From an uncultured Selenomonas sp. (lineage in GTDB: Bacteria > Bacillota > Negativicutes > Selenomonadales > Selenomonadaceae): a stretch of DNA of 48,678 nt. The stretch is taken from the NCBI GenBank assembly GCA_905373085.1, contig CAJPRR010000003.1, forward strand, positions 1 to 48,678, written 5' to 3'. The notes beneath the pieces are model-generated. The model did no database searches. It saw only the letters and a list, made by a program, of their open reading frames with translations, and was not told the DNA's origin. This document shows positions 16,605 through 26,020 of this stretch, one piece after another. Positions within the stretch are counted from its first letter, which is position 1; the number at the start of each line of letters is the position of its first letter. The translations under genes and the position numbers were made by a program.

Positions 16605-17839
16605 GCTTGCCGTACTATGCGAAAATGTTGAAGGAACTATGGAAAAATGGTGTTCTGACGCAGGAGGAAACAAGCGGCAAGGACGTCCTCCTCGCCGGAC
16701 TCTCTTACTTCGGATCGGGGCCGGTCAGCGTCCTGCAGCAGCCGTTTTTTGCGGCAGGCGCCAAGGTCGATTACGCGCCCCTTTTCAATGACGCGCTGGG
16801 CGTCAGCGCATCCTTGCCGCAGTTGGAGGAAACCGTAGCGGGCAAGAAGTACGATCTGGTCGTCCTGTTCGAGGGTTTGGAACGGGAACCGCACTTCGTG
16901 AAGAGCGCTGAGGCGCTGGCAAATTGCTGCCGCATGGGAGGAAGACTCCTGCTCCTCGTGCAGACGCCGGACGTCGCAGAGGAAGCATGGGGGGCGGAGC
17001 GTTGCTTGGAGACTTCGTGGGCATACGACCTGCAGGACGTCGCGAGCCTCTTCCCGGGCTTTTCCCTGCTCTTTCACGTGCGCACGAACCCTGCCTGCCT
17101 GCTGGCGGCGAAGCTCGAAAAGCGGCGCGAGGCAAGTCCCCTGCACCCGAAGGCGTTCAGCCGGCGCCTGGGATGCCGTGTCAGCGAGAGGAAGGGACTG
17201 CAGGCGGGGTTCTTCCATGAGTTTCACGAGCTTGACCGCATCGGCACAGAAGAGTGCACGGACAAGTGCCGCTATCGGCACAACTATCTTCAGAAGTATG
17301 AGTTCTTCCTGCGCGATTGGAAGGAGAAGCCGCTGCGCCTCTTGGAGCTTGGCGTTTTCAAGGGCGGCAGCGAGCGCATGTGGAAGAGGTACTTTCCACG
17401 GGCGCAGGTTTTCGGCGTCGATATCGACGAGGCATGCAGAGTCTATGCGGAAGAGCGCATAGAGATCCGCATCGGCGATCTCTCGCAGAATGAGACGCTC
17501 GAAAGTCTCAAGGAGATCCGCCCGCACATCATCATTGACGACGCCTCGCACTTTTGGAGCCATCAGCTCAAGGCGCTCTTCACGCTCTTTCCTGCGCTGC
17601 CGAGCGGCGGCGTCTACATCCTTGAGGATTTGGAAACATCCTTGCAGCCGCAGGTCTACTCTGCCGACTACCATGATGCGCCGCTCGACGCCTATACGGC
17701 GGCGGAGCGCATCACGCGCGTGGCGGCGAGCCGGACGCCTTGCACGGAAGGCCCGTTTGCCGAGGAGATCACGGCGGTCGGCTTGGCGACGGAGCTTGTT
17801 GCGACGATGCTGTCGAGCTGCATCTTCATCAAGAGATAG
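16601..17839 (+). CDS. SAM-dependent methyltransferase (macrocin/TylF-like C-terminal domain)
   Basis: Protein of 412 residues from the ATG at 16601 (AAGGAGAGG just upstream; ATGA overlap with the GT41 gene). The C-terminal half carries a class I methyltransferase: LLELGVFKGGSERMW is the SAM-binding loop, FGVDID the acidic end of strand 2, and PHIIIDDASHFW a D-D-x-S-H motif typical of sugar O-methyltransferases of the macrocin/mycinamicin type. The N-terminal half (about 1-190) looks like a second Rossmann fold without a clear SAM loop. Likely methylates a sugar of the flagellin glycan. The substrate is not readable. Confidence 0.75.
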   Translation: MSLPYYAKMLKELWKNGVLTQEETSGKDVLLAGLSYFGSGPVSVLQQPFFAAGAKVDYAPLFNDALGVSASLPQLEETVAGKKYDLVVLFEGLEREPHFVKSAEALANCCRMGGRLLLLVQTPDVAEEAWGAERCLETSWAYDLQDVASLFPGFSLLFHVRTNPACLLAAKLEKRREASPLHPKAFSRRLGCRVSERKGLQAGFFHEFHELDRIGTEECTDKCRYRHNYLQKYEFFLRDWKEKPLRLLELGVFKGGSERMWKRYFPRAQVFGVDIDEACRVYAEERIEIRIGDLSQNETLESLKEIRPHIIIDDASHFWSHQLKALFTLFPALPSGGVYILEDLETSLQPQVYSADYHDAPLDAYTAAERITRVAASRTPCTEGPFAEEITAVGLATELVATMLSSCIFIKR

Positions 17840-17848
17840 GGGGAGGGC

Positions 17849-19609
17849 ATGAACAAGATCATCGCTGTATCCCTGATCGCGGACTGCGCCGATATCATCG
17901 AGAGCTTTGTGCGCCACACCTTGACGTATGCGGATGAGATGCTCGTGATCGACCATGCGGCAGCGGACGGCACGGGAGACGTCCTGCACGCGCTCTGCGA
18001 GGAAGGGCTGCCCCTTTGCATCGAGCGCTACGAGGCGGCGGAGCTTTGCCATGACGAGATCATGACGAATCTGATGCACAGAGCCTTTGGCGAGCACGGC
18101 GCCGACATCGTCGTGCCCGTCGACGCTGATGAGTTCCTCGTCACGGAGGACGCCGCGAAACCTTGCCGCGCCGTCCTGCAGCGTCTGCGCACGGACGTGA
18201 CCTTCTACGCATGGCATTGGATGTACGAGTTGGAAGAGCCGGAAAAAGATGCAGGCGAGTTCCTGCTCTCGCGTCCCCTGCGGCGAAAGAAGCGGCACGA
18301 GCCGGTGCAGAAGGCGATCATCGGGCGTGAGGCTGCACGCTCGTATCCTTTGCTGGCACAGGGCACGCATTACCTCTACCGCATGGAGGGGGAGGAGCGC
18401 GTGCCGGCGCCGGCGCTCCCCATCAGCTTCCTGCACTTCGCGCACTTCCAATGGCGCGGCCCCCTGCATACGGCGGTCAAGGTTCTGAACGGCTGGATCG
18501 GCAACGCGGCGAAGTATTCCGTGCACACGGCGCGCTGCTATTACTGGAAGGAACATTTCGATACGGTCTTCGAGGGCGGAGAGCCGCCCGTCGCGCTTTC
18601 TCCCGAGGAAAGAGAGAGGGTGCAGAACTTGGTCTTGCCGCAGGGGCGGATCGAGCTTCGCTATACGAAGGGCGCGGCGTTCTCCCCGCTGCAGAGCCTG
18701 ATGCGTCTCTCCGAGCAGCTTGCACAGGATTTCGCCGAGGAGCGCGTGCTCGTGCGCCGAAAGCTCGTGAGCGTCGTCGTGCCGTACCTTGGCGATCTTT
18801 CGCTTTGGCGGCGCGCGCTGGAGAGCGTCGCTTCGCAGACCTATCCATATATGGAGGTTGTCGCGCTCGATTTCGTCGGCGATGCATCCAGGCTGCGCGA
18901 AGCTCTCGCGGCTCTTTCCGTGCCGCATGTCGTCGTTCCTGCCCTGTCCGGCGGCTGGGGCGCGGCGCTTTCGCGTGCGGCGCATGGCACATACATCCAA
19001 TGGCTGCTGCCCGGCGATCGCCTGTTTCCCGAGAAGATCGTGCAGATGGCAACGGCGCTGGAACTTGATGACGAGCTTGACTTCGTGATCGCCGATGCGG
19101 CAAGGGCGGCGGATGACGCCCTGCCGCCGTTCGTCTTTCGCATGAAGCAGCCGCACTGCGTTGTCGCCGCAGGCGCGTGGCATCGCAAATTCGTGCTCTC
19201 CGCCGGGGCGTCGCCCGAGGGGGGGCTTTCAGGTGCGCTGCTGCGCCGCAGCGTGCTCGACGCCTGCGCGTGGCTGGAAACGGCGTTCTTTCGCGCACAC
19301 TTTTTCCCGTTGGCGGCTTTCATGCTGCTTTTTCAGACGCGAGGGGACTTCCGCGTCGGCGTCTTTGAGATTCCCCTGCTCACGCATGAGGTGCAGGATG
19401 CGGCTGAATTGCCATGGCATCCGGCCGAGTGGGCGGCGCTGCTCCTTTCGTGCGGCGGAGAATTGGAGCCGGAGGTTTTCCAAAAGGCACGGGCGTCCTT
19501 GGCAGAGCGTGCGCAAGATGTTTTCCGACGCGAGGACGCTTGCCGTGTGCAGGACTTTGTATGTGCCCGCAAGGTGTTCGAGGAGATTTTTTCGCAGCTT
19601 CCTGAATGA
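17849..19609 (+). CDS. GT2-type glycosyltransferase, two domains
   Basis: Protein of 586 residues. The N-terminal domain resembles the Glyco_tranf_2_4 group: MNKIIAVSLIADCADIIESFVRHTLTYADEM, a conserved HDEIMTNLMH segment and DADE at 92-95. A second GT2-like domain begins near residue 305 (LVSVVVPYLGDLSLWRRALESVASQTYPYMEVVAL). There the acidic motif is replaced by QWLLPGDRLFPEKI, so it may be degenerate. It lies 9 bp after the methyltransferase gene, with GGGGGAGGG as ribosome site. Probably adds a sugar to the growing flagellin glycan. Confidence 0.78.
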   Translation: MNKIIAVSLIADCADIIESFVRHTLTYADEMLVIDHAAADGTGDVLHALCEEGLPLCIERYEAAELCHDEIMTNLMHRAFGEHGADIVVPVDADEFLVTEDAAKPCRAVLQRLRTDVTFYAWHWMYELEEPEKDAGEFLLSRPLRRKKRHEPVQKAIIGREAARSYPLLAQGTHYLYRMEGEERVPAPALPISFLHFAHFQWRGPLHTAVKVLNGWIGNAAKYSVHTARCYYWKEHFDTVFEGGEPPVALSPEERERVQNLVLPQGRIELRYTKGAAFSPLQSLMRLSEQLAQDFAEERVLVRRKLVSVVVPYLGDLSLWRRALESVASQTYPYMEVVALDFVGDASRLREALAALSVPHVVVPALSGGWGAALSRAAHGTYIQWLLPGDRLFPEKIVQMATALELDDELDFVIADAARAADDALPPFVFRMKQPHCVVAAGAWHRKFVLSAGASPEGGLSGALLRRSVLDACAWLETAFFRAHFFPLAAFMLLFQTRGDFRVGVFEIPLLTHEVQDAAELPWHPAEWAALLLSCGGELEPEVFQKARASLAERAQDVFRREDACRVQDFVCARKVFEEIFSQLPE

Positions 19610-19641
19610 AGGCTGCTTCCGACAGGAAGAAGGCGAAGATC

Positions 19642-20361
19642 ATGCCCAAAGCGCTGTATCTCGCTGAACGCGCCATCGTTCTCGCGGCCGGGCGCGGCGA
19701 GAGGATGCGCCCTTTGACCGACTCCGTGCCGAAGCCTATGGCACGCATCGGCGAGCGGCGCATCATCGACACTTTGCTCGCCGCGCTCGTGGAGAGAGGA
19801 TTTCCCGAAATCTGCGTCGTGCGCGGCTACTTGGGCGAGAAACTTGATGTGCTCAGGGAGGAGTACCCGATGATTCGCTTCATCGACAATCCGCACTGGC
19901 ATGAGGCGAACAACATCTCATCGCTGATCGCCGCAGGCAATCTCGTGGAGAACGCTTTCATCATCGAGGGCGATCTCTTCCTGCAGAATCCCGCGCTCCT
20001 CTCGCGCGAGCAGCAGGGGACGAACTATCTGGCGATTCCCGTCAGGGAGACGACGGACTGGTGCTTCTTTCCCGACGAGGCGGGCGTCATCCGCCGCATG
20101 GCGGTCGGCGGCAAGGACTGCTGGAAGATGGTCGGCATATCGTATTGGACGGCTGAGGACGGCAGAAAGCTCCAAGCCTCGCTCAAGCGCCTCTATGCGA
20201 CGCCTGGCGGGGCGGCACGCTACTGGGACGAGGCGGCTCTGTCGGCGGACATCGAGGATTTCTGCGTGCATGTGCGTGCGTGCACGGCGGACGACGTGCA
20301 GGAGATCGATACGTTGGCGGAGCTGGAACTCTTGCGAAGAGGCTTGGAGGGAAGGGGATAG
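19642..20361 (+). CDS. LicC/PntC-like CTP-dependent nucleotidyltransferase
   Basis: Protein of 239 residues from the ATG at 19642 (AGGAAGAAGG 8 nt upstream). An earlier in-frame ATG at 19606 overlaps the previous stop but has no ribosome site. Residues 14-24 (LAAGRGERMRP) followed by SVPKPM form the nucleotide-binding signature. EANNISSL and IIEGDLFL resemble LicC (phosphocholine cytidylyltransferase) and the 2-aminoethylphosphonate cytidylyltransferase PntC rather than RfbF. The next gene, 1 bp on, is a PEP mutase fusion, so a phosphonate such as aminoethylphosphonate is a reasonable substrate. The reaction would be CTP plus phosphonate to CMP-phosphonate and pyrophosphate. Substrate inferred. 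Confidence 0.7.
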   Translation: MPKALYLAERAIVLAAGRGERMRPLTDSVPKPMARIGERRIIDTLLAALVERGFPEICVVRGYLGEKLDVLREEYPMIRFIDNPHWHEANNISSLIAAGNLVENAFIIEGDLFLQNPALLSREQQGTNYLAIPVRETTDWCFFPDEAGVIRRMAVGGKDCWKMVGISYWTAEDGRKLQASLKRLYATPGGAARYWDEAALSADIEDFCVHVRACTADDVQEIDTLAELELLRRGLEGRG

Positions 20362-20362
20362 G

Positions 20363-21664
20363 ATGGAAGAAAAGATTGCTTACGCCTGCTTTTGCACCGA
20401 TGTGATTCATGAGGGACACAGGAACATCCTGCGCGAGGCGAAGAAGCGCGGCACGGTCGTCGCAGGCGTTCTGTCCGACCGCGAGATGGTGCGCTACAAC
20501 CGCTTCCCCGCCATATCGCTCGAAGAGCGCATCGCGCTTCTGGAAGCCGAGCCGGAGGTCGAGCGCGTCGTCGTGCAGGACGCCATCATGTACGATGCGG
20601 TCATCGCGTCGCTGAAGCCTGATTTCGTCGTGCACGGCGACAACTGGCGCGGCGGTCCGATGTCTGCAATTCGCGAGAACGTGCTGGCAAATCTCAAGAA
20701 GACGGGCGGTACACTCATCGAGGTGCCATACACATGGAATCCGGATGTCAAGAAGATTGACGAGCGCATGAGGGAAAGGCTCGTCATGCCCGAGTTCCGC
20801 CGCCGCCGTCTGCGCCGTCTCTTGGAGATCGTTCCCATCGTCAAGACGATCGAGGTGCACGACGGACTCACGGGGCTTCTGGCGGAAAAGACCGTCGTCG
20901 AGCATGAGGGCGGCCTCGATCAGTTTGACGCGCTTTGGATTTCGAGCCTCTGCGACTCGACGGCGAAGGGCAAGCCCGACATTGAGCTTGTCGACATGTC
21001 GTCGCGCATCCGCACGATCGACGACGTCATGGATGTCACGACGAAACCCGTCATCCTCGACGCCGATACGGGCGGCCTTATCGAGCATTTCGTCTACCAT
21101 GTGCACACGTTGGAGCGCATGGGCGTTTCCGCCGTGATTCTGGAGGACAAGATCGGACTCAAGAAGAACTCGCTCTTCGGTACGGAGGTCGAGCAGCAGC
21201 AGGATACGATCGAGCATTTCGCGGCGAAGATCCGAGCGGGCAAGGAGGCGCAGCGAACGGACGACTTCATGATCATCGCACGCATCGAGAGCCTGATTCT
21301 TGAAAAGGGATTGGCAGACGCCTTGGAACGCGCCGCCGCCTATGTGACGGCAGGTGCGGACGGCGTCATGATCCACTCGCGAAAGAAGACGCCGGACGAG
21401 GTCTTCGCCTTCGCTGACGCTTTCAGGAAAGAATATCCGCATGTGCCGCTCGTCGCCGTGCCGACTGCCTACAGCGCCGTGACGGAAGCGGAGCTGGCCG
21501 CGCACGGCGTGAGCATCGTCATCTACGCGAACCAGCTGACGCGCAGCGCTTTCCCCGCGATGGAGCGCACGGCGACGTCCATCTTGAAGCATCATCGTTC
21601 GCTTGAGGCGGACGCGGATCTCATGCCGTTCAAGGACATCATTCGCCTGATCGACGATGTCTAG
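20363..21664 (+). CDS. Bifunctional cytidylyltransferase-like / phosphoenolpyruvate mutase
   Basis: Protein of 433 residues starting at ATG 20363 after GGAGGGAAGGGG. The N-terminal part (about 1-140) is a TagD-like nucleotidyltransferase with the HxGH motif (HEGH, 16-19). The C-terminal part (about 155-433) is a PEP mutase, with VHDGLTGLLAE, the metal-binding DAD (233-235) and the family hallmark EDKIGLKKNS (261-270, pattern EDKx5NS). PEP mutase turns phosphoenolpyruvate into phosphonopyruvate, the first step to C-P compounds. No phosphonopyruvate decarboxylase or aminoethylphosphonate transaminase is seen in the window, so the rest of the route must lie elsewhere or differ. With the preceding cytidylyltransferase it points to a phosphonate on the flagellin glycan. 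Confidence 0.88.
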   Translation: MEEKIAYACFCTDVIHEGHRNILREAKKRGTVVAGVLSDREMVRYNRFPAISLEERIALLEAEPEVERVVVQDAIMYDAVIASLKPDFVVHGDNWRGGPMSAIRENVLANLKKTGGTLIEVPYTWNPDVKKIDERMRERLVMPEFRRRRLRRLLEIVPIVKTIEVHDGLTGLLAEKTVVEHEGGLDQFDALWISSLCDSTAKGKPDIELVDMSSRIRTIDDVMDVTTKPVILDADTGGLIEHFVYHVHTLERMGVSAVILEDKIGLKKNSLFGTEVEQQQDTIEHFAAKIRAGKEAQRTDDFMIIARIESLILEKGLADALERAAAYVTAGADGVMIHSRKKTPDEVFAFADAFRKEYPHVPLVAVPTAYSAVTEAELAAHGVSIVIYANQLTRSAFPAMERTATSILKHHRSLEADADLMPFKDIIRLIDDV

Positions 21665-21751
21665 TTGCCTTGAATAGACGAAGATGCAGGCGCTAAAGTA
21701 CGAAAGCAGGCTGCGAGCGACGAACGGAAGAAAAGGACGGAGCGTACAGGG

Positions 21752-23278
21752 ATGAATGAGGAAAAGAGGGATGAGGAGATGGAGGAGCAGGAAATGCAGC
21801 CCCCGCAGGGGAACGTGCAGGACGCGAAGAAGATCGCCGTCATCGTCGCGCGTCATGGCGAGGCGCTTCCCGCAGATTTCTTGATGTCGATCCGACTCTT
21901 GGAGCAGCCGGCGGGCTTCACGATGGAACTCGTCGAGGTCGAGGGCAAGGCGGGCATGGCGGCGGCTTACGGACAGGCGATGGAAGCGAGCGCCGCGAAG
22001 TACAAGGTCTACATCGACGAGCGCGTGCGTATCTTGGACTCGCATCTCTTGGTGCGCATCGTCCGCCTCTTCGAGAAGCACGCCGATCTCGGCGTGCTCG
22101 GCATCTCGGGCACGAAGCTCCTGCCGCCCGACGGCATCGCCTTCCACTCGACGCGGCGCATCGGCTCCCTCCGGCTCGCAGGGGAAGGGCGCACGGTAGC
22201 TTGGGGACGGGTGCTCGGCGAGGCGGAGAACGTGCTCGCCGTCGACGGCTTCCTCATGGCGACGCAGGTCGATCTGCCGTGGCGCGAAGATCTCTTTCAC
22301 GGCGCGGCGTTCTTCGATGCGGCGCAGTGCTTGGAGTTTCGCCGCCAAGGGCTGCGCTCGGCCGTCGTGGCGCAGGAGGAGCCGCTTGCAGAGTTTCAGG
22401 GTGACAGCTTCCCGGCGGACGAGGCGGGGAGACGTGCTTTCCTCGCGGAGTATGCGACGGAGGCGCTGCCTCTTGTGAGCATCCTCATGCCAACGCACGA
22501 GAGGCCGCAGTTCTTCAAGCTTGCGTTAGAAAGCGCCCTCGCGCAGACATATCGCAACATCGAGATCATCGTCAGCGACAACAGCGAGGATGATCGAACG
22601 GAAGAGCTGATAAAGGCGTATGCAGCTGACGAGCGCATACATTACATGCGTGACGCAGGGCTTCCCGCGCCGCGGAACTGGCTCAAGCCGCTCGAAGGAA
22701 TGCGCGGCGAGTACTTCGCCTACCTTTTCGACGACGATCTTTATGCGCCCGAGAAAATCGAGCGCATGGCGGATGTTCTGAGCATGGAGGACGGCGTCGC
22801 TTTTGTGACCTCGCATCGCTGCGCCATCGACGAGGCGGGAAACATCGTAGCCGATCCGGCCATCGACCCGCTGCCCGTCGAGGAAACATCACGCATCCCC
22901 GGTGAACTGGCGATTTACGGACTCCTCGAAAAACAGGCGAATTTTATCGGCGAGTTCACGACCGTGCTGCTGCCGCGCCGAGCGAGGGAAACCGTGCGCG
23001 AGATCTTGCAGCGAGAGCCGCGAACTGTCCTGCCCGATGTCGAGTGCTGGATGCGCCTTTTGGAGGAGGGCGATCTCCTCTATATGGTCGATACGCTCAG
23101 CTATTTTCGCAGGCATGAAGGACAGGCAAGCGCAGATCCTGCCGCTCAGATCGAAGGCGCGTGCACTTGGGCGAAGCTCCTGCGTGAGCGTGCGGCACGT
23201 GAGAGCGGCATGAAGCGCAAGCATTTGTTTGAGAAGGCGGAACTCATTGAGACGGTTCTGCGCGCACGCGGGAGATGA
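21752..23278 (+). CDS. Two-domain glycosyltransferase (GT2_5-like plus GT2)
   Basis: Protein of 508 residues. Residues about 28-235 resemble the protein at 26830-27513 (KKIAVIVARHGE, KYKVYIDERVRILDSHLLVR, LGVLGISGTKLLPPDG, MATQVDLPWREDLF), a GT2-like group (Glyco_tranf_2_5). Residues about 238-500 form a classical GT2 domain (LPLVSILMPTHERPQFFKLAL, DNSEDDRTEELI, DDD at 327-329), close to the second domain of the protein at 5251-7635. The 87-bp gap before it shows no clear terminator or promoter, so it is probably in the same operon. The start follows a purine-rich stretch. Confidence 0.82.
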   Translation: MNEEKRDEEMEEQEMQPPQGNVQDAKKIAVIVARHGEALPADFLMSIRLLEQPAGFTMELVEVEGKAGMAAAYGQAMEASAAKYKVYIDERVRILDSHLLVRIVRLFEKHADLGVLGISGTKLLPPDGIAFHSTRRIGSLRLAGEGRTVAWGRVLGEAENVLAVDGFLMATQVDLPWREDLFHGAAFFDAAQCLEFRRQGLRSAVVAQEEPLAEFQGDSFPADEAGRRAFLAEYATEALPLVSILMPTHERPQFFKLALESALAQTYRNIEIIVSDNSEDDRTEELIKAYAADERIHYMRDAGLPAPRNWLKPLEGMRGEYFAYLFDDDLYAPEKIERMADVLSMEDGVAFVTSHRCAIDEAGNIVADPAIDPLPVEETSRIPGELAIYGLLEKQANFIGEFTTVLLPRRARETVREILQREPRTVLPDVECWMRLLEEGDLLYMVDTLSYFRRHEGQASADPAAQIEGACTWAKLLRERAARESGMKRKHLFEKAELIETVLRARGR

Positions 23279-24621
23279 CGATGATGGAAAGAGAAGAGAA
23301 GCGGCGGGAGCTTCATGACAAGATCCTCGCGCTCGTGCGCGAGTACGCCGACGAATACCACAAGCCTGCGCCATGGACGAAAGGCGCACGCATTCCCTAC
23401 GCGGGGCGCGTCTACGATCACGAGGAGATGGAAGCCCTCGTCGACAGCGCCTTGGAATTTTGGCTGACGGCGGGACGTTACGCCGCACAGTTCGAAAAGG
23501 GGCTGGCCGCATTCCTTGGCACGCGCCACGCGCTCGCCGTCAACTCGGGTTCAGCGGCGAATTTGCTCGCTTTCATGGCGCTGACCTCGCCGCTCCTCGG
23601 CGAGCGTGCCGTGCGTCCGGGCGATGAGGTCATCACGGTCGCGGCGGGCTTCCCGACGACGGTCGCGCCGATCATCCAGTACGGCGCCGTGCCCGTCTTC
23701 GTCGACGTGACGATCCCGCAGTACAACATCGACGTCATGCGGCTCGAAGAGGCGCTGTCGCCCAAGACGCGTGCCGTCATGCTCGCGCACACGCTCGGCA
23801 ACCCGTTTGACCTCCAAGCGGTCAAGGCGTTTTGCGAAAAGCATGGGCTTTGGCTCGTCGAGGACAACTGCGACGCGCTCGGCTCGCGCTATGAGATTGA
23901 CGGCGAGCAGCGCTGTACGGGAACGGTCGGCGACATCGGCACGTCGAGCTTCTACCCGCCGCACCACATGACGATGGGCGAGGGCGGCGCCGTCTATACG
24001 AAGGACGCTCTGCTCTTTCGCATCCTGCGCTCTTTGCGCGACTGGGGGCGCGACTGCGTATGCCCGCCGGGCGAGGACGGCTTCTGCGGCCATCGCTTCG
24101 ACGGGCAGTACGGCGAACTGCCGAAGGGCTACGATCACAAGTACGTCTACTCGCACTTCGGCTACAACCTCAAGGTCACGGATATGCAGGCGGCGGTCGG
24201 CTGCGCACAGCTCAAGAAGCTGCCCTCCTTCGTCGAAAAGCGTCGGAAGAACTTTGCACGCCTCAAGGCGGCGCTTCAAGGCATCGAAGAAAAGCTCATC
24301 CTTCCCGAGCCGTGTCCGCACAGTGAGCCCAGCTGGTTCGGCTTCCTCCTGACCTGCCGCGAGGGCGTCGAAAGAGAGCCGATCGTCCGTGCCTTGGAAG
24401 CGCACGGCATACAGACGCGCATGCTTTTTGCGGGCAACCTCGTCAAGCATCCGTGCTTCGACCGCCTGCGCGAAGCGAAAAGCGGCTATCGCGTCGTCGG
24501 CGAGCTTTCAGCGACCGACCGCATCATGCGCGATACCTTCTGGCTCGGCGTCTACCCGGGCATGACGGCAGAGCAGATCGACTATATGGCGGAGGTTCTG
24601 CACAGCGTCCTCAACGGATAG
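23275..24621 (+). CDS. rfbH: CDP-6-deoxy-L-threo-D-glycero-4-hexulose-3-dehydrase
   Basis: PLP- and iron-sulfur-dependent C-3 dehydrase (E1, also ddhC) acting on CDP-6-deoxy-4-ketoglucose on the way to 3,6-dideoxyhexoses. The aminotransferase fold (DegT/DnrJ type, 448 residues) has FYPPHHMTMGEGG: His-His at 230-231 replaces the PLP-binding Lys, the mark of this enzyme. Cysteines 199, 261, 263 and 271 give C-X61-C-X-C-X7-C, the same layout as the [2Fe-2S] ligands described for E1. The start may be 23275 (overlapping the previous stop) or ATG 23281/23284, which are better spaced from CGGGAG. Its substrate comes from RfbG at 27528-28616. The reductase partner (E3) and RfbF are not in the window. 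Confidence 0.92.
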   Translation: MTMMEREEKRRELHDKILALVREYADEYHKPAPWTKGARIPYAGRVYDHEEMEALVDSALEFWLTAGRYAAQFEKGLAAFLGTRHALAVNSGSAANLLAFMALTSPLLGERAVRPGDEVITVAAGFPTTVAPIIQYGAVPVFVDVTIPQYNIDVMRLEEALSPKTRAVMLAHTLGNPFDLQAVKAFCEKHGLWLVEDNCDALGSRYEIDGEQRCTGTVGDIGTSSFYPPHHMTMGEGGAVYTKDALLFRILRSLRDWGRDCVCPPGEDGFCGHRFDGQYGELPKGYDHKYVYSHFGYNLKVTDMQAAVGCAQLKKLPSFVEKRRKNFARLKAALQGIEEKLILPEPCPHSEPSWFGFLLTCREGVEREPIVRALEAHGIQTRMLFAGNLVKHPCFDRLREAKSGYRVVGELSATDRIMRDTFWLGVYPGMTAEQIDYMAEVLHSVLNG

Positions 24622-24690
24622 AGAAAATTGCGGCGCGGCAGGGAAGAGAATCCGTCGGCGGCTTTGCATCTTGCAAGGGCAGGAGGCTTT

Positions 24691-25989
24691 ATGAAAACGA
24701 TACTTGAGGCATTTCATGCTTTCAGTGAGCGTCTTTCGCTCGATGAGCCTTTTCCAGCGCGGGACTTCGTGCGCGTCATGGAGCCTGTCTTTGCGGCGGG
24801 GGGGTATCGCACGCCGCGCACCGCGGGCGAGAAGATAGGCATGCTTGTCATCATGGACGCGGGCGTCGGCGACTTCCTGTGCTTTTCGGGCGCTCTGCGC
24901 GAGATTCGCCGCCTCTATCCTGCGGCGGCGATCACGCTTGTGATTTTCCCGCCGGGCTTCAAGCTCGCCGAGCAATGTCCGTACATCGACTTTCTGCTTG
25001 GCAATGAGCAGCTTCCCGTGCTACGCCCCTTGTCGGAGCTTTTTGCAGCGCACGCGGGGTATGCGGCGGAGCATCTTTTGAGGCAGCGCTTCGACCTCGC
25101 CTTCGTCTTCGGGCACTATGCGAGCGCATACCTTCTCGCCTACATGGCAGGCGCGAAGGAGCGCATCGGTCATATAGGCGATTTTTCGGAGGGCGGACTT
25201 TCGCGTGAGGACTGCGCCGCTCTTTTGACGCGCCCTTTGGAAAGGCCTGTGCATCCTTTGCACATGGCCGACTTCTGCTTCGATGTGCTCGACCAGCTTC
25301 TCGCCGCGCCCGTGGCCGATCGCTCATTGGAGCTTTGGCTGACGAAGGCGGACATCGCGGGCGTGCGCGAAAGACTCGCACAGCTCGGCGCACCCTTGGC
25401 TGGGCGCAAGCTCTTCGCCATCGGTCTGGGCGGCAGCACGCAGCGCAAGCATTGGCCGCCCGTCTCCTACGCTGCATTCTTGCGCCTGCTTTTGGCGGAG
25501 GAGCCTCAGGCGTTCTTCCTGCTCCTGGGCGGCAGGGATGATGCGGCGGAGGCGGCGGAAATTGTCCGTGCGCTCGGCGAGGAGCATGCGCTTTCTTTGG
25601 CGGGCGCGCTCGACTTTCGTGAGACGGCTTCCGCCGTCACGCTCTGCTTGGCGTACATCGGCAACGATACGAGCCTCCTGCATATAGCGGCAATCATAGG
25701 CCTTCCCGTACTGGAAGTTTGCTGCTACGGGAGCGACCTGCCGCTCGACGAAAAGGCGATTCCTCAAAGCTATTACCCTTATCGTACGACCTCCGTCATC
25801 GTGCAGCCCGCGAGAGCTTTGGCGGACTGCGCTGAGAAGCCGCGCGACCCCTACGGCTGCAAGCACATAGAGGAAGCGCATTGCATCGCCTCAATCAAGC
25901 CGCAGACGGTATTGGAAGCGTATCATTTGCTGCTGCAGCAGGTGAAAGAGGGAAAACGAGAGCCGCTCTTCGTCGCGGGAGAAGCGTGA
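24691..25989 (+). CDS. GT9-family (heptosyltransferase-like) glycosyltransferase
   Basis: Protein of 432 residues starting at ATG 24691 after AGGAGG (24681-24686). The GT-B fold is shown by an N-terminal MLVIMDAGVGDFLCFSGALREIRRLYP (start of the GT9 family) and a C-terminal GLGGSTQRKHWPPVSYAAFLRLL, followed by YIGNDTSLLHIAAIIGLPVLEV, the usual donor-binding segment. Family members transfer heptose or related sugars from nucleotide donors. Here it lies among flagellin-modification genes, so it probably extends that glycan, although a role in LPS cannot be excluded. Cysteines near the C-terminus (DCAEKPRDPYGCKHIEEAHC) are unusual. Confidence 0.85.
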   Translation: MKTILEAFHAFSERLSLDEPFPARDFVRVMEPVFAAGGYRTPRTAGEKIGMLVIMDAGVGDFLCFSGALREIRRLYPAAAITLVIFPPGFKLAEQCPYIDFLLGNEQLPVLRPLSELFAAHAGYAAEHLLRQRFDLAFVFGHYASAYLLAYMAGAKERIGHIGDFSEGGLSREDCAALLTRPLERPVHPLHMADFCFDVLDQLLAAPVADRSLELWLTKADIAGVRERLAQLGAPLAGRKLFAIGLGGSTQRKHWPPVSYAAFLRLLLAEEPQAFFLLLGGRDDAAEAAEIVRALGEEHALSLAGALDFRETASAVTLCLAYIGNDTSLLHIAAIIGLPVLEVCCYGSDLPLDEKAIPQSYYPYRTTSVIVQPARALADCAEKPRDPYGCKHIEEAHCIASIKPQTVLEAYHLLLQQVKEGKREPLFVAGEA

Positions 25990-26020
25990 CGGAGGGGCGA
26001 TGAGGAGAAGGAGGCGCGGC

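Noticed and set aside
19642..20361. Nucleotidyltransferase as RfbF (glucose-1-phosphate cytidylyltransferase)
   Set aside because: The sequence after the LAAGRG motif (ANNISSL, EGDLFL) fits LicC/PntC and lacks the RfbF pattern, even though RfbF would complete the RfbG/RfbH route.
21694..21720. TAAA-N15-GCGAGCGA as a fourth sigma-28 promoter before the gene at 21752
   Set aside because: The -10 half keeps too few of the key bases (no CGATA).
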